Below are positions 50,504 to 58,924 of a DNA stretch of 64,000 nt, one piece after another. Every line of letters begins with the position of its first letter. Positions within the stretch are counted from its first letter, which is position 1. A program made the position numbers and the translations under genes. The notes beneath the pieces are model-generated. The model ran no database searches. It was not told where the DNA came from and saw only the letters and a program-made list of their open reading frames with translations. Source of the DNA: Halorubrum aquaticum (GTDB lineage Archaea > Halobacteriota > Halobacteria > Halobacteriales > Haloferacaceae); NCBI RefSeq assembly GCF_900113615.1, contig NZ_FOPZ01000002.1, positions 62,001 to 126,000 of the forward strand, read 5' to 3'.

Positions 50504-51559
50504 TCACTCCACCCGCTCGCGGGCGGCGGCCACCAGAAGCGGCAGCATCACCGTCGCGTCGCCGTAGACGGAGGCGTTTCGCGCGTCCGTCTCCAGTTTG
50601 CCCCACGAGCGAGCCTCCTCGAGGGTCGCCCCCGAGAGCCCGCCGGTCGAGGGCGGGTCCATCGTGACCTGGACCGCGTAGTCGTACGCCCGCGGCGTGA
50701 CGAGCATCGTCTGGAGCGTGAAGTTCTTCGGGACGCCGCCGCCGACGAGCAGACAGCCCGCGTCGTCGGCCTCGAACGCGAGGTCCGTGAGCGGCGTCAT
50801 GTCGGCGAGCGCGTCGAGCGTGAAGTCGCCCGTCTGGGCGTACATCCACGCCTGGAGGCCCAACACGGAGTCCTGGACGGCCGGACAGTAGACGGGGACG
50901 TCCGACTCGTAGGCCGCGGCGGCGACGCCGGCGTCCTCGGCGACCCCCTCGCGTTCGTTCACCGCGGCGTTCGCCCGACCCAGCTCCGCACACAGCTCCG
51001 CGATCGATACCGATCCCTCGCCCTCGAGCGCCGGGAACACCTCCTCGCGGAGGTGTCCCTCGAACTCGGCGAAGTGCTCCTGTGGGAGGTACACGTTGTA
51101 GATGCGGTCGACGCCCTCCTCGCGGAGGCCCTCGTCGTGTTCCCGGGCCGTCTTCTCGGGGTCGTGCGTGCGGCCGTGGTGGTGTTTCCCGCCGATCGCC
51201 TCGATCGTGTCGTGGGTGAGGTTCGCGCCCGTCGTCACCAGCGCGTCGACGTAGCCGTCGCGGATCAGCTCCGAGACGATCCCGCGCATCCCCGCGGGGA
51301 CCATCGCGCCCGCGAGCGAGAGGAAGACCGTACAGTCGTCGTTCCCGAACATCTCCGCGAGCACGTCGCCGGCCTCGTGGACGTCGGCCGCGCCGATCCC
51401 CGCCTCGCCGTACGTCTCGAGGAGCTCGCCGACGGTCATCCCCCCCTCGACGCGCGCGTGTCCGACCGGGTCCTCGTGGAACTCCTCGCGGTGGGGGTGG
51501 TCGTCGCGTTCCGCCGCGTCCCCCTCGTCGTCCACGTCCGCTTCGTGGTCGTCGCTCAT
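50504..51559 (-). CDS. dys: Deoxyhypusine synthase
   Basis: A 351-residue enzyme that moves the aminobutyl group of spermidine onto aIF5A. The catalytic Lys is residue 278 in VGGGVPKNFTLQ. Other family blocks are FLSLAGAMVPAGMRGIVSELI, ALVTTGANLTHDTIEAIGGKHHHG, VPVYCPAVQDSVLGLQAWM and VQVTMDPPSTGGLSGATLEEARSWGK. The His-rich and acidic N-terminal 35 residues are a halophile extension. ATG at 51559; a GTG three codons upstream is possible. Confidence 0.95.
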   Translation of the reverse strand: MSDDHEADVDDEGDAAERDDHPHREEFHEDPVGHARVEGGMTVGELLETYGEAGIGAADVHEAGDVLAEMFGNDDCTVFLSLAGAMVPAGMRGIVSELIRDGYVDALVTTGANLTHDTIEAIGGKHHHGRTHDPEKTAREHDEGLREEGVDRIYNVYLPQEHFAEFEGHLREEVFPALEGEGSVSIAELCAELGRANAAVNEREGVAEDAGVAAAAYESDVPVYCPAVQDSVLGLQAWMYAQTGDFTLDALADMTPLTDLAFEADDAGCLLVGGGVPKNFTLQTMLVTPRAYDYAVQVTMDPPSTGGLSGATLEEARSWGKLETDARNASVYGDATVMLPLLVAAARERVE

Positions 51560-51649
51560 GTCCGTCACTGCGACGCGCGACCGTTTGAAACGACCGATCG
51601 GCCTCGGCGAGGCTGGTCGAGGCCGAACGCCGTCCGCCGGTGAGACCCC

Positions 51650-51922
51650 CTACCCGCCGCTCACCGGCGGGAACAGCGCGAGCTCGTCGCCGGCCTCGAG
51701 TCTCGTCTCCATCCCGTCGTCGTGATGGACGTTGCTCCCGTTGCGGAGCACGTTGATGTGGTCCGCCACCTCGCCGTCGTCGAGGACGCGGTCACGAAGT
51801 CCCGGGTGTGCCTCGAGCAGGTCCCCGAGGGCGTCTCCGACCGTCTCGCCCGGATCGGTATCGACCGCGACGACGCGGTCGCCGGCGATCTCTGCGAGGT
51901 CCGCGAACAGCTTCCACTCCAT
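51650..51922 (-). CDS. samp1: Small archaeal modifier protein 1 (SAMP1), MoaD-like
   Basis: A 90-residue ubiquitin-fold protein ending in Gly-Gly (LFPPVSGG). MEWKLFADLAEIAG, VGDALGDLLEAHPGLRDRVL and DHINVLRNG match SAMP1 of Haloferax volcanii, which is conjugated to lysines and also acts as MoaD. Activation by UbaA would occur at the C-terminal Gly. Compared with the fused MoaD-like protein at 21057-21731, this one ends directly after the Gly-Gly. Located between deoxyhypusine synthase and the TrkA-C genes, with 90 bp and 25 bp gaps. Confidence 0.93.
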   Translation of the reverse strand: MEWKLFADLAEIAGDRVVAVDTDPGETVGDALGDLLEAHPGLRDRVLDDGEVADHINVLRNGSNVHHDDGMETRLEAGDELALFPPVSGG

Positions 51923-51947
51923 ACGTGATCCCCGGGGGGCCGCGTCA

Positions 51948-53276
51948 TTAGCGTTGTGTCACGTCCTCGCTCGCCGAACCGCTCTCGGCGTCCACCGCGT
52001 CGTCGTCGGCCGTGGAGTCCGGTCCGGAGGCAGGACCGCCGTCCCCGGTTCCGTCGTCCTCGACGCGTTTCGCGTCCGCCTCGAACCGCCGGATCGCGTC
52101 CGGTCGTCCGACGAGAAACGCGGTGTCGCCGGCCGCGAACGCGTACGCCCGTCGCGGTATCGGCTGGACCGACCCCTCGCCGGGCCGGACCGCGGCGACG
52201 ACCGCGCTCACCTCGCCGACGGTCGTGCCGACGAGTTCGCTCCCGTCCTCGACGGTCACCGTCGCCATCGTCTCGTCGGCGTTGCGGAGCAGCGAGGCGA
52301 ACTCGCGGTCCGCCTGCGGCTCCGCTGGGAGCGTCACCAGCCGGTAGCCCCCCTCGAGCGAGAGCTTCTCGGCGTCCGACTCGTCGAGCGCGACCGTGGC
52401 GACGTCGCCGACGACGCCCCGCAGCTCCCCGGTCGCGACGCGGTCCGGCTCGGGCTCCGCCCGCCAGATCTGGACCATGTCGCCGGCGGTGGCGTTGTTG
52501 GGGGGATCCGCGGAGAGCGCGACCGCGACCCGCCCGGGCGCGAGCGTCGGGCCGAGTCCGGTCACCCGCGAACCGACCGCGAAGTACTCGAGCGTGCCGT
52601 CCTCGGCGACGTCGACGTCGACGTAGCCGACCCCGTAGTCCGTCTTCACCCGCTCGATGAGTCGCTCGCGGAGCGCTTCGACCGTGAGGCCGCGACCGAA
52701 CACCAGCGTCCGGTCGGCCATCTCGGCCTTCTTCTCCGGAGACACCGGCTCGTAGGTGTCCATGTCCTCGATGTCCTCGGGGGCCGGCAGCGTCACGGGC
52801 GTCACCCGGCCCACGCTCCTGACGAACCGGCTCATCTCCCCCTCGATGCCCTTCATCCCCGACAGCGCGAAGACGTCGACGGCGAGCCGGTCCCCCGCGT
52901 ACCTGCCGACCGGGGAGACGACGGCCGCGAGCGCGAGCGCGGTCACGTTGAAGACGACGGCCTCGACGGTGAGCAGCTCGGCGGTCTCCGCGCTGACGAG
53001 CACCCCGAGCGACGTGGTGTTGAGGTACAACGCGACGATGGAGACGCCGAGCAGGACCGCGACGCCCTCCGGGATCTCGGTCCGGAAGTACCACCGGTAG
53101 AGGAGCGCGCCCGTCGCCGAGACGACCGTGGCGAGGACCGCGAACGTGACGAGCGTGATCGCCGCGGCGCGCGGATCGCCGAACCCCACGCCGCTTCCGG
53201 CCACCACCGTCCCCGAGACGCCGGAGATTCCGGAGATCCCGGGGACGCCGGAGACGCCGAAGACGGTCCCCGTCAC
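51948..53276 (-). CDS. Membrane protein with TrkA-C domains (cation transport regulator-like)
   Basis: A 442-residue protein. A glycine/serine-rich start (GVSGVPGISGISGVSG) precedes three hydrophobic segments (residues 35-125), then cytoplasmic RCK/TrkA-C-like domains (YFAVGSRVTGLGP, VTVEDGSELVGTTVGEVS, RAYAFAAGDTAFLVGRP). The C-terminal 40 residues are Asp/Gly/Ser-rich. GTG at 53276 overlaps the stop of the upstream partner gene (GTGA). A much longer open frame extends upstream but covers that partner, so it is not used. The pair faces a K+ channel gene. Confidence 0.82.
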   Translation of the reverse strand: MTGTVFGVSGVPGISGISGVSGTVVAGSGVGFGDPRAAAITLVTFAVLATVVSATGALLYRWYFRTEIPEGVAVLLGVSIVALYLNTTSLGVLVSAETAELLTVEAVVFNVTALALAAVVSPVGRYAGDRLAVDVFALSGMKGIEGEMSRFVRSVGRVTPVTLPAPEDIEDMDTYEPVSPEKKAEMADRTLVFGRGLTVEALRERLIERVKTDYGVGYVDVDVAEDGTLEYFAVGSRVTGLGPTLAPGRVAVALSADPPNNATAGDMVQIWRAEPEPDRVATGELRGVVGDVATVALDESDAEKLSLEGGYRLVTLPAEPQADREFASLLRNADETMATVTVEDGSELVGTTVGEVSAVVAAVRPGEGSVQPIPRRAYAFAAGDTAFLVGRPDAIRRFEADAKRVEDDGTGDGGPASGPDSTADDDAVDAESGSASEDVTQR

Positions 53277-54568
53277 GCCGCCACCTCCCCGAACCGGTCG
53301 AGCGCCTCGTGGGTGCCGACGACGAACAGCTCGTCGCCCGCCGAGAGCGACTGGCTCCCGCTCGGCGCGACGGTCCACTTCGCGTCGTGGCGCGCCGCCA
53401 GCACCGCCACGTCGTACGCCTCGCGGACGCTGGCCTCGCCGATGGTGTGGCCGTCGAGCGCGCCGCCGGCGACGACGCTCACCTTCCGGAACCGCTTGCC
53501 AGCCCGGCGCAGCAGCGTCGTCAGCTCGAACTCCCGGCGCGTCCCGCGCGAGCACACGAGCACCCGTCCCCGCCCGGCCCGCAGGAGCGGGCCCGCCTCG
53601 GAGCGGTCGACCGCGACGGTCACGCGACCCTCGCCGCCGGTCGTGGTCCCCGTCGTCGGGGGCGCCACGGGGGTCGCAGCCGGCTCGCCGCCGTCGGTAC
53701 GGGGGTCCTCCGCCCGTCCCTCCGCGGGGCGCGCCTCCGCTTCCGGGTCGTCGCCACCCTCCGCGGACGCGGTCGCGCCCGCTCCGGTCCCTTCGGCGGG
53801 TTTCCCGCCGGATCTGGCCGCGAGGAGCGTCCCCTCGACCGTGAGGTCGGGCGTGCGGACCTTGACGACGTCCCCGCGGGCGAGCCCGGTCGGGACGAGC
53901 GCCGGAACCGACACGGCTCGCTTTCCCTTCGGAACGCGCTTCGAGAGCCCGCCCGTCGGCGGGGCCGCGGTCACCGTCGCGCGCGCCTCCTCGTCGATGC
54001 GGACGCTGACGTCGGCGAGCTCGAGCTCCGTCTTCAGCCGCTCGGCGAACCGCGTCTCCAGCTCCGCGAGCGGGATATCGGCGGGGAACGTCCACTCCCC
54101 CTCGGCGATCGACCGACGGGTCTCGGCGGGCAGCGGGGGGTACCCCTCCATGTCGCCGACCTCGCCGGCGACGGTGACGCGGACCTGACCGCGCCCGCCC
54201 ACGAGCTCGACGACGTCGGTCGAGAGGGTGCGTTCACGGAGCTTCCGGAAGGAGACGCGTTTGGGAACGTTCGCGCCGAGCTTGTCCCCCTGTGCGTGCG
54301 CGTACAGCGAGAGCATCAACACGACGAGGATCGCGGTGAGGATCGCCGGCGCGCGGTCGGAGCTGCGGATCGTCTGGTCGTTCAGCGCGAGCAGTCCGCC
54401 GTTGACCCCCGCTATCGCCAGCGCGAGCGCGACGACGCCGAGCCCGGGGATCGTCACCCCGGTGAAGTACTTGAAGATGAACCCTAACACCCCGGCGATC
54501 AGCGCGGGGACGATCCCCGTGAGGACCCCCAGGTAGATGCCGAACAGGATCTCGACGGGCAGAGCCAT
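53273..54568 (-). CDS. Membrane protein with TrkA-C domain, partner of the downstream TrkA-C protein
   Basis: A 431-residue protein with three to four N-terminal hydrophobic segments (IYLGVLTGIVPALIAGVLGFIF, then VVALALAIAGVNGGLLAL, then ILTAILVVLMLSL), a charged cytoplasmic part, a Gly/Pro/Glu linker (residues 255-315) and a C-terminal TrkA-C domain (GHTIGEASVREAYDVAVLAARHDAKWTVAPSGSQSLSAGDELFVVGT). It is coupled to the next gene by overlapping start and stop. The divergent K+ channel, 116 bp away, suggests a shared K+ role. Confidence 0.83.
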   Translation of the reverse strand: MALPVEILFGIYLGVLTGIVPALIAGVLGFIFKYFTGVTIPGLGVVALALAIAGVNGGLLALNDQTIRSSDRAPAILTAILVVLMLSLYAHAQGDKLGANVPKRVSFRKLRERTLSTDVVELVGGRGQVRVTVAGEVGDMEGYPPLPAETRRSIAEGEWTFPADIPLAELETRFAERLKTELELADVSVRIDEEARATVTAAPPTGGLSKRVPKGKRAVSVPALVPTGLARGDVVKVRTPDLTVEGTLLAARSGGKPAEGTGAGATASAEGGDDPEAEARPAEGRAEDPRTDGGEPAATPVAPPTTGTTTGGEGRVTVAVDRSEAGPLLRAGRGRVLVCSRGTRREFELTTLLRRAGKRFRKVSVVAGGALDGHTIGEASVREAYDVAVLAARHDAKWTVAPSGSQSLSAGDELFVVGTHEALDRFGEVAA

Positions 54569-54684
54569 ATCCGGATGATTCCCGGAGAGGTTAAACCAGT
54601 ACCGCCCCGGTCGGGAGTTCCGACCCTCCGGATCCGCGCGCCGTCCACGAGGGATTTAAGTCCGGTGTCGGCCACCGGAGGGCT

Positions 54685-55851
54685 ATGGAGCGGATTCGCG
54701 AGTGGGTCTCGGTTCGAGCCTCGGTGTTCCTGACGTTCGCCGTGGCGCTCCTCTCCATCGTCGTCGGGCTGTTACACATCAGCGGCTTCAGCGTTCAAGG
54801 CCCCCTCTCGCCGTTCATTCCCGAGTTCGTCCGCCGCACCGTCGGATTCACGGGGACGATCACCGGCTTCGCGATGCTCGGGAGCGGCTTCGCGCTCAGG
54901 CGAGGGTACCGGGTCGGCTGGCACTCCACGGCGGTCCTGCTCCCGCTGACCGCGATCCAGGGGCTGTTACAGGTGTCGGTGTTCTCGCTGCCGCTCGTCG
55001 CCCTCTCGCTCGTCTCCGTCCCGGCGCTCGTGATAAATCGGGGACGGTTCGACCGGGACTTCACCCCCTCGCCGACGCAGCTCGCCGCCGGCGCGTCGCT
55101 CGCCGCCGCCATCTCGTACGGGACCGTCGGCTCCTACGCGCTCCGCGACGAGTTCGGCGGCGTCGACACGATCGTCGACGCGTTCTACTTCACCGTCGTC
55201 ACCGCCTCGACGGTCGGCTACGGCGACGTGACCCCGGACACGGGGATCGCCAAGCTGTTCGTGCTCTCCGCGCTCGTGATGAACGTCGCCGCGTTCGCGG
55301 TCGCGCTCGGCGTCCTCCTCACGCCCGCGATCGAGGCGCAGCTCTCCAAGGCGCTCGGAAAGATGACAGAGAAACAGTTCGACCTCCTCGACGGCCACGT
55401 CCTCGTGTTGGGATACGGGGACCTGACGGAACCGATACTCGAAGAACTCGCCGAGCGGGACGGCGTCGAATACGCCGTCGTGACGACCGACGAAACCGCC
55501 GCGCGGCGGCTCGACGAGCGGTCCATCCCCGTGCTCACCGCGGACCCGAGCGACGTGGAGCCGCTCCATCGCGCGCACATCGAGGACGCCCGCGCCGTCG
55601 TGGTCGCGACCGACGACGACGCCCGCGACGCGCTCGCGATCCTCACCGCCCGCCAGCTCAACCCGGACGTCCGGATCGTCGCGGCCGCGACCCAGCGGGA
55701 GAACATCGACAAGCTCCGGCGGGCGGGCGCTGACCAGGTGATATCGCCGACGACGCTCGGCGGACACATCCTCATCGACTGCGCGTTCGGCGAGAACGGC
55801 GATTCGATCGGAGGGATCGTCGACGACGCGTTCGACTCGGGCACGGAGTAG
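54685..55851 (+). CDS. K+ channel with TrkA-N (RCK) domain
   Basis: A 388-residue potassium channel. About six hydrophobic segments precede the pore; the selectivity filter is in ASTVGYGDVTPDTGIAKL. After a membrane helix, the RCK domain starts VLVLGYGDLTEPILEEL with a Rossmann Gly motif and continues VVVATDDDARDALAILTARQLNP. Extra hydrophobic segments before the pore make it longer than MthK (two-TM) types. ATTTAAG lies about 28 nt upstream of ATG 54685. Divergent from two TrkA-C proteins. Confidence 0.9.
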   Translation: MERIREWVSVRASVFLTFAVALLSIVVGLLHISGFSVQGPLSPFIPEFVRRTVGFTGTITGFAMLGSGFALRRGYRVGWHSTAVLLPLTAIQGLLQVSVFSLPLVALSLVSVPALVINRGRFDRDFTPSPTQLAAGASLAAAISYGTVGSYALRDEFGGVDTIVDAFYFTVVTASTVGYGDVTPDTGIAKLFVLSALVMNVAAFAVALGVLLTPAIEAQLSKALGKMTEKQFDLLDGHVLVLGYGDLTEPILEELAERDGVEYAVVTTDETAARRLDERSIPVLTADPSDVEPLHRAHIEDARAVVVATDDDARDALAILTARQLNPDVRIVAAATQRENIDKLRRAGADQVISPTTLGGHILIDCAFGENGDSIGGIVDDAFDSGTE

Positions 55852-55882
55852 CGGTCCGGCCTCGATTCGTTCCCCAGCCCGG

Positions 55883-56536
55883 TTACCGACTTCGCCGTCC
55901 CTTCGTCTGCCGGTAGTCCCGGCTCAACACGTTCTCGCGCATGTGTTCGATGAACGCCGTCGCCTCCGCGTCGGTCATCGAGTCCGGATCGTACATCGGA
56001 ACGATCTCGAAGCCGCGCCCGCGGATCGTCGTCGCGTGCTCGGCCTCGACGTCGAACGAGTCCGGCCGGCGGGTCGTGTACGCCACCGCGAGCTCGCGGA
56101 GCGCGCGTTCGCCGACGGCGACGATGATCTGTGGGTTGATCATCCGGACCTCCGCGTTGAGGAATGGCTCACAGGTCGTCACCTCCTCGTCGGTCGGCTC
56201 CCGATCCGGGTGTCGACAGCGCGTCAGGTTCGTGAAGAAGACGTTCTGTACGTCGGGTTCGGTCGCGTCCGGCGGCGATCTCACGAAGCCGAGTTCGGCG
56301 AAGATCGACTGAACGCGCTCGCCGCCGCCCTCGCCGGTGAAGGGGACGCCGTTGTGCTCGGCGGCCGACGTGGGTCGTTCGCCGACGACGAGGAACTCCG
56401 CGCCCACGTCGCCGTACCCGTGAACCACCCGGTCGCGACGGCCACACAGCTCGGGACAGTTCTCGCAGTCGGGGTCCATCGCGAACGGGTTCGCGAACTC
56501 CTCCTGGGTTGCGTCCACGACCGTACTGCGGCTCAC
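55883..56536 (-). CDS. Uracil-DNA glycosylase superfamily protein (family 4-like)
   Basis: A 217-residue glycosylase-like protein for removing uracil from DNA. The first motif is VGERPTSAAEHNGVPFTGEGGG, a variant of the GEAPG motif. Cys in DCENCPELC and in TRCRH...TTCEPFL could hold the family's Fe-S cluster. NVFFTNLTRCRHP and IIVAVGERALREL match other blocks. GTG at 56536 is used. The late HP(S)-type motif is replaced by PMYDPDS, so activity may differ from classical family 4. Convergent with the K+ channel. Confidence 0.82.
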   Translation of the reverse strand: MSRSTVVDATQEEFANPFAMDPDCENCPELCGRRDRVVHGYGDVGAEFLVVGERPTSAAEHNGVPFTGEGGGERVQSIFAELGFVRSPPDATEPDVQNVFFTNLTRCRHPDREPTDEEVTTCEPFLNAEVRMINPQIIVAVGERALRELAVAYTTRRPDSFDVEAEHATTIRGRGFEIVPMYDPDSMTDAEATAFIEHMRENVLSRDYRQTKGRRSR

Positions 56537-56598
56537 GGCGACCTAAATCCTGCGGGGCGTCGCCGGGCGCGGTACCGAGGGGAGCGAACTGCGACGCC

Positions 56599-56826
56599 TC
56601 AGGTCAGCGTGTAGGCGTCGCCGTCGCGGTCGACCATGTCCTGTTTGCGCAGCGTCTTCAGGATGCTGTACAGCGACATCTTCTTCATGCCGAGCGAGTC
56701 GCCCATCTCCGCGACCGTCGCGTGCCCGTTGGTCGTCAGATAGAGGTACACCAGCTTCGCGCGCGGCGACTGTAACTCCGGCGGGAGCGCGGGGGCCGCC
56801 GAGTACGCCGTCTCCGTCTCTAACAT
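56599..56826 (-). CDS. Small winged-helix (MarR-like) regulator
   Basis: A 75-residue single-domain DNA-binding protein: PPELQSPRAKLVYLYLTTNGHATVAEMGDSLGMKKMSLYSILKTLRKQDMVDRDGDAYTL. It is the common haloarchaeal one-domain winged helix. ATG at 56826 fits the AT-rich element (AATAAATCCC) about 28 nt upstream; a GTG five codons earlier (56841) is possible. No ligand domain. Target unknown. Confidence 0.85.
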   Translation of the reverse strand: MLETETAYSAAPALPPELQSPRAKLVYLYLTTNGHATVAEMGDSLGMKKMSLYSILKTLRKQDMVDRDGDAYTLT

Positions 56827-56841
56827 CTTACTCGGGACCAC

Positions 56842-57054
56842 GGATTCGACGATAATAAATCCCTATTTCAACGATCGTCGAAACACCGAGAAGAATCGTC
56901 AGAGACCTCATCGAGGCGCGTAGTGCCGGATACCGTCACGATCGATGGACGCGAAGCGCGGCGGATGCGACCGGATCCGGCCCGGAATTTCGACCGTCGA
57001 CGCATAGGAAACCGTGAACGATTCGCGGGGCGGGACGGAGGTCCGAGGTCGTCG
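56842..57054. other. 213-bp gap between the winged-helix gene and sdhA
   Basis: Contains the promoter of the winged-helix gene near 56850-56860 (AATAAATCCCTA). I see no gene or repeat in the remainder; sdhA ends at 57055. Confidence 0.45.
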
Positions 57055-58884
57055 TCAGTACGACCGGACCTTCGGCTCGTACGTCTTCGCCTCGCCCTCG
57101 AGAATGGCGGGCTTGTACCAGAGTTCGGGCTCGCCGTCGTTCCACGAGACGAGCGTGTGTTTCAGCCAGTTCTCGTCGTCGCGCTCCTGACGCTCCTTGC
57201 GCCAGTGGGCACCGCGGAACTCCCGGCGGGCGAGCGCACCCATCGTCAGCGCCTCCGCGATGTCGAGGACGTTCCGCGTCTCCATCGTGTGGATGAGGTC
57301 CGTGTTGAACGTCCGCGACGGGTCCGAGACGGCCACGTCCGTGTACGCCTCGCGCGCCTCACGCAGGTCCGAGAGCGACTGCTTGAGCCCCTCCTCCTCG
57401 CGGAACACGTTGACGTTCGCCGTCATCGTCTTCTGGACCTTCGAGCGGATCTCCGCGTGGTTGCGACCCTTGCGTGCGAGCAGGTCCTCGACGCGCTCGC
57501 GGGCGCGTTCGATCTCCGCCTCGAGCAGCCCCTCCGCGTCCGACGCCACCGCGCCGCCGTCGGCGGCCGCCGGTCCGCGGTCGCCGACCGTGCCGACGGC
57601 GACCTCGAACTCGTACTCCGCGGGCTCCCAGTCGCCGGACTTCCCGGTCGGGATCTCGGGCTCGCCCATCTCCTTGCCGGCCGCGTGGTGGCCCGCGCGC
57701 TTGCCGAAGACGATGAGCTCGGGGAGCGCGTTCCCGCCGAGGCGGTTGCCGCCGTGGACGGAGACGCAGGCGCACTCGCCGGCGGCGTAGAGCCCGTCGA
57801 TGGCGGTCTCGCCGTGCTCGTTCGTCTCGATGCCGCCCATCGCGTAGTGCTGGCCCGGCTTGACCGGCATCGGCTCCGTGAGCCCGTCCGCGCCCTCGAA
57901 GTCCTCCGCGAGGTGGAGGATGTTCTCCAGGCGGTCGAGGATGCGCTCCTCGCCTAAATGCCGCATGTCGAGGTGGACGTACTCGTCCTCGATGCCGCGG
58001 CCCTCGTTGACCTCGGTCAGCTCGGCGCGCGAGACCACGTCGCGGGAGGCGAGCTCCCCGTCGTTGTTCGCGTAGCCGTGCTCGAACATGAAGCGCTCGC
58101 CCTTCTCGTTGTAGAGGATGCCGCCCTCGCCGCGGACCCCCTCCGAGATCAACACGCCCGTCGAGGGGAGCGTCGTCGGGTGGAACTGGATGAACTCCAT
58201 GTCCTCCATCGGGACGCCGGCGCGGTAGGCCATCGCGACGCCGTCGCCGGTGTTGGCCACCGCGTTCGTGGTGTGGTCGAACACCTGTCCCATCCCGCCG
58301 GTGGCGAGGATCACGCCGCCGCTCGCGCGGAACCCGTCGACCTCGCCGCGCTGGATGTCGTAGGCGACGACGCCGTGACAGGTCCGGTCGGCGGGGTCCT
58401 CCTCGTCGGTGACGGCCAGGTCCATCACGTGCCACTCGTCGTAGACCGTGATCCCGCGTTTGACCACCTGCTCGTACATCGTGTGGAGCATCTGGTGGCC
58501 GGTCTCCGCGCCCGCATATGTCGTCCGCGGGAACGAGAGTCCCCCGAAGGGGCGCTGGGAGACGCGTCCGTCCTCCTCGCGCGAGAACGGCATCCCCCAG
58601 TGTTCGAGCTGGATCACTTCCTCGGGGCTCTCCTTACAGAGCGCCTCGACCGCGGGCGCGTCCCCGAGGTAGTCGGATCCCTTCATCGTGTCGTACGCGT
58701 GGTCCTCCCAGGAGTCCCCGTCCCGGAGCGCCGCGTTGATCCCGCCCTCCGCCGCGCCCGTGTGCGACCGCACCGGGTGTAGCTTCGAGACGATCGCCAC
58801 GTCGGCTCCCTCCTCTTGTGCCGCTATCGCCGCGCGGAGGCCCGCTCCGCCCGCGCCGACGACGACGACGTCGTGTTCGTGCAT
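57055..58884 (-). CDS. sdhA: Succinate dehydrogenase flavoprotein subunit (SdhA)
   Basis: A 609-residue flavoprotein that oxidises succinate to fumarate in the TCA cycle and the respiratory chain. The FAD-binding start VVVGAGGAGLRAAIAAQ and the SHTGAAEGGINAAL segment (FAD-linked His in the family) are present, as are the substrate loop FHPTTLPSTGVLISEGVRGEGG, HYAMGGIETNEHGE and the C-terminal ALARREFRGAHWR. A short acidic insertion (AAADGGAVASDAE) lies near 445. Last gene of sdhCDBA, 40 bp after sdhB. Confidence 0.97.
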   Translation of the reverse strand: MHEHDVVVVGAGGAGLRAAIAAQEEGADVAIVSKLHPVRSHTGAAEGGINAALRDGDSWEDHAYDTMKGSDYLGDAPAVEALCKESPEEVIQLEHWGMPFSREEDGRVSQRPFGGLSFPRTTYAGAETGHQMLHTMYEQVVKRGITVYDEWHVMDLAVTDEEDPADRTCHGVVAYDIQRGEVDGFRASGGVILATGGMGQVFDHTTNAVANTGDGVAMAYRAGVPMEDMEFIQFHPTTLPSTGVLISEGVRGEGGILYNEKGERFMFEHGYANNDGELASRDVVSRAELTEVNEGRGIEDEYVHLDMRHLGEERILDRLENILHLAEDFEGADGLTEPMPVKPGQHYAMGGIETNEHGETAIDGLYAAGECACVSVHGGNRLGGNALPELIVFGKRAGHHAAGKEMGEPEIPTGKSGDWEPAEYEFEVAVGTVGDRGPAAADGGAVASDAEGLLEAEIERARERVEDLLARKGRNHAEIRSKVQKTMTANVNVFREEEGLKQSLSDLREAREAYTDVAVSDPSRTFNTDLIHTMETRNVLDIAEALTMGALARREFRGAHWRKERQERDDENWLKHTLVSWNDGEPELWYKPAILEGEAKTYEPKVRSY

Positions 58885-58924
58885 GGTGTTGTGGTAGTGT
58901 GGTGGTGATTTCGTGTCCGGTCAG

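Noticed and set aside
51948-54095. Single 715-residue open frame on the minus strand covering both TrkA-C genes
   Set aside because: The upstream half is Arg/Gly-rich antisense-like sequence overlapping the partner gene in another frame; the GTG at 53276 with GTGA coupling explains the real protein.
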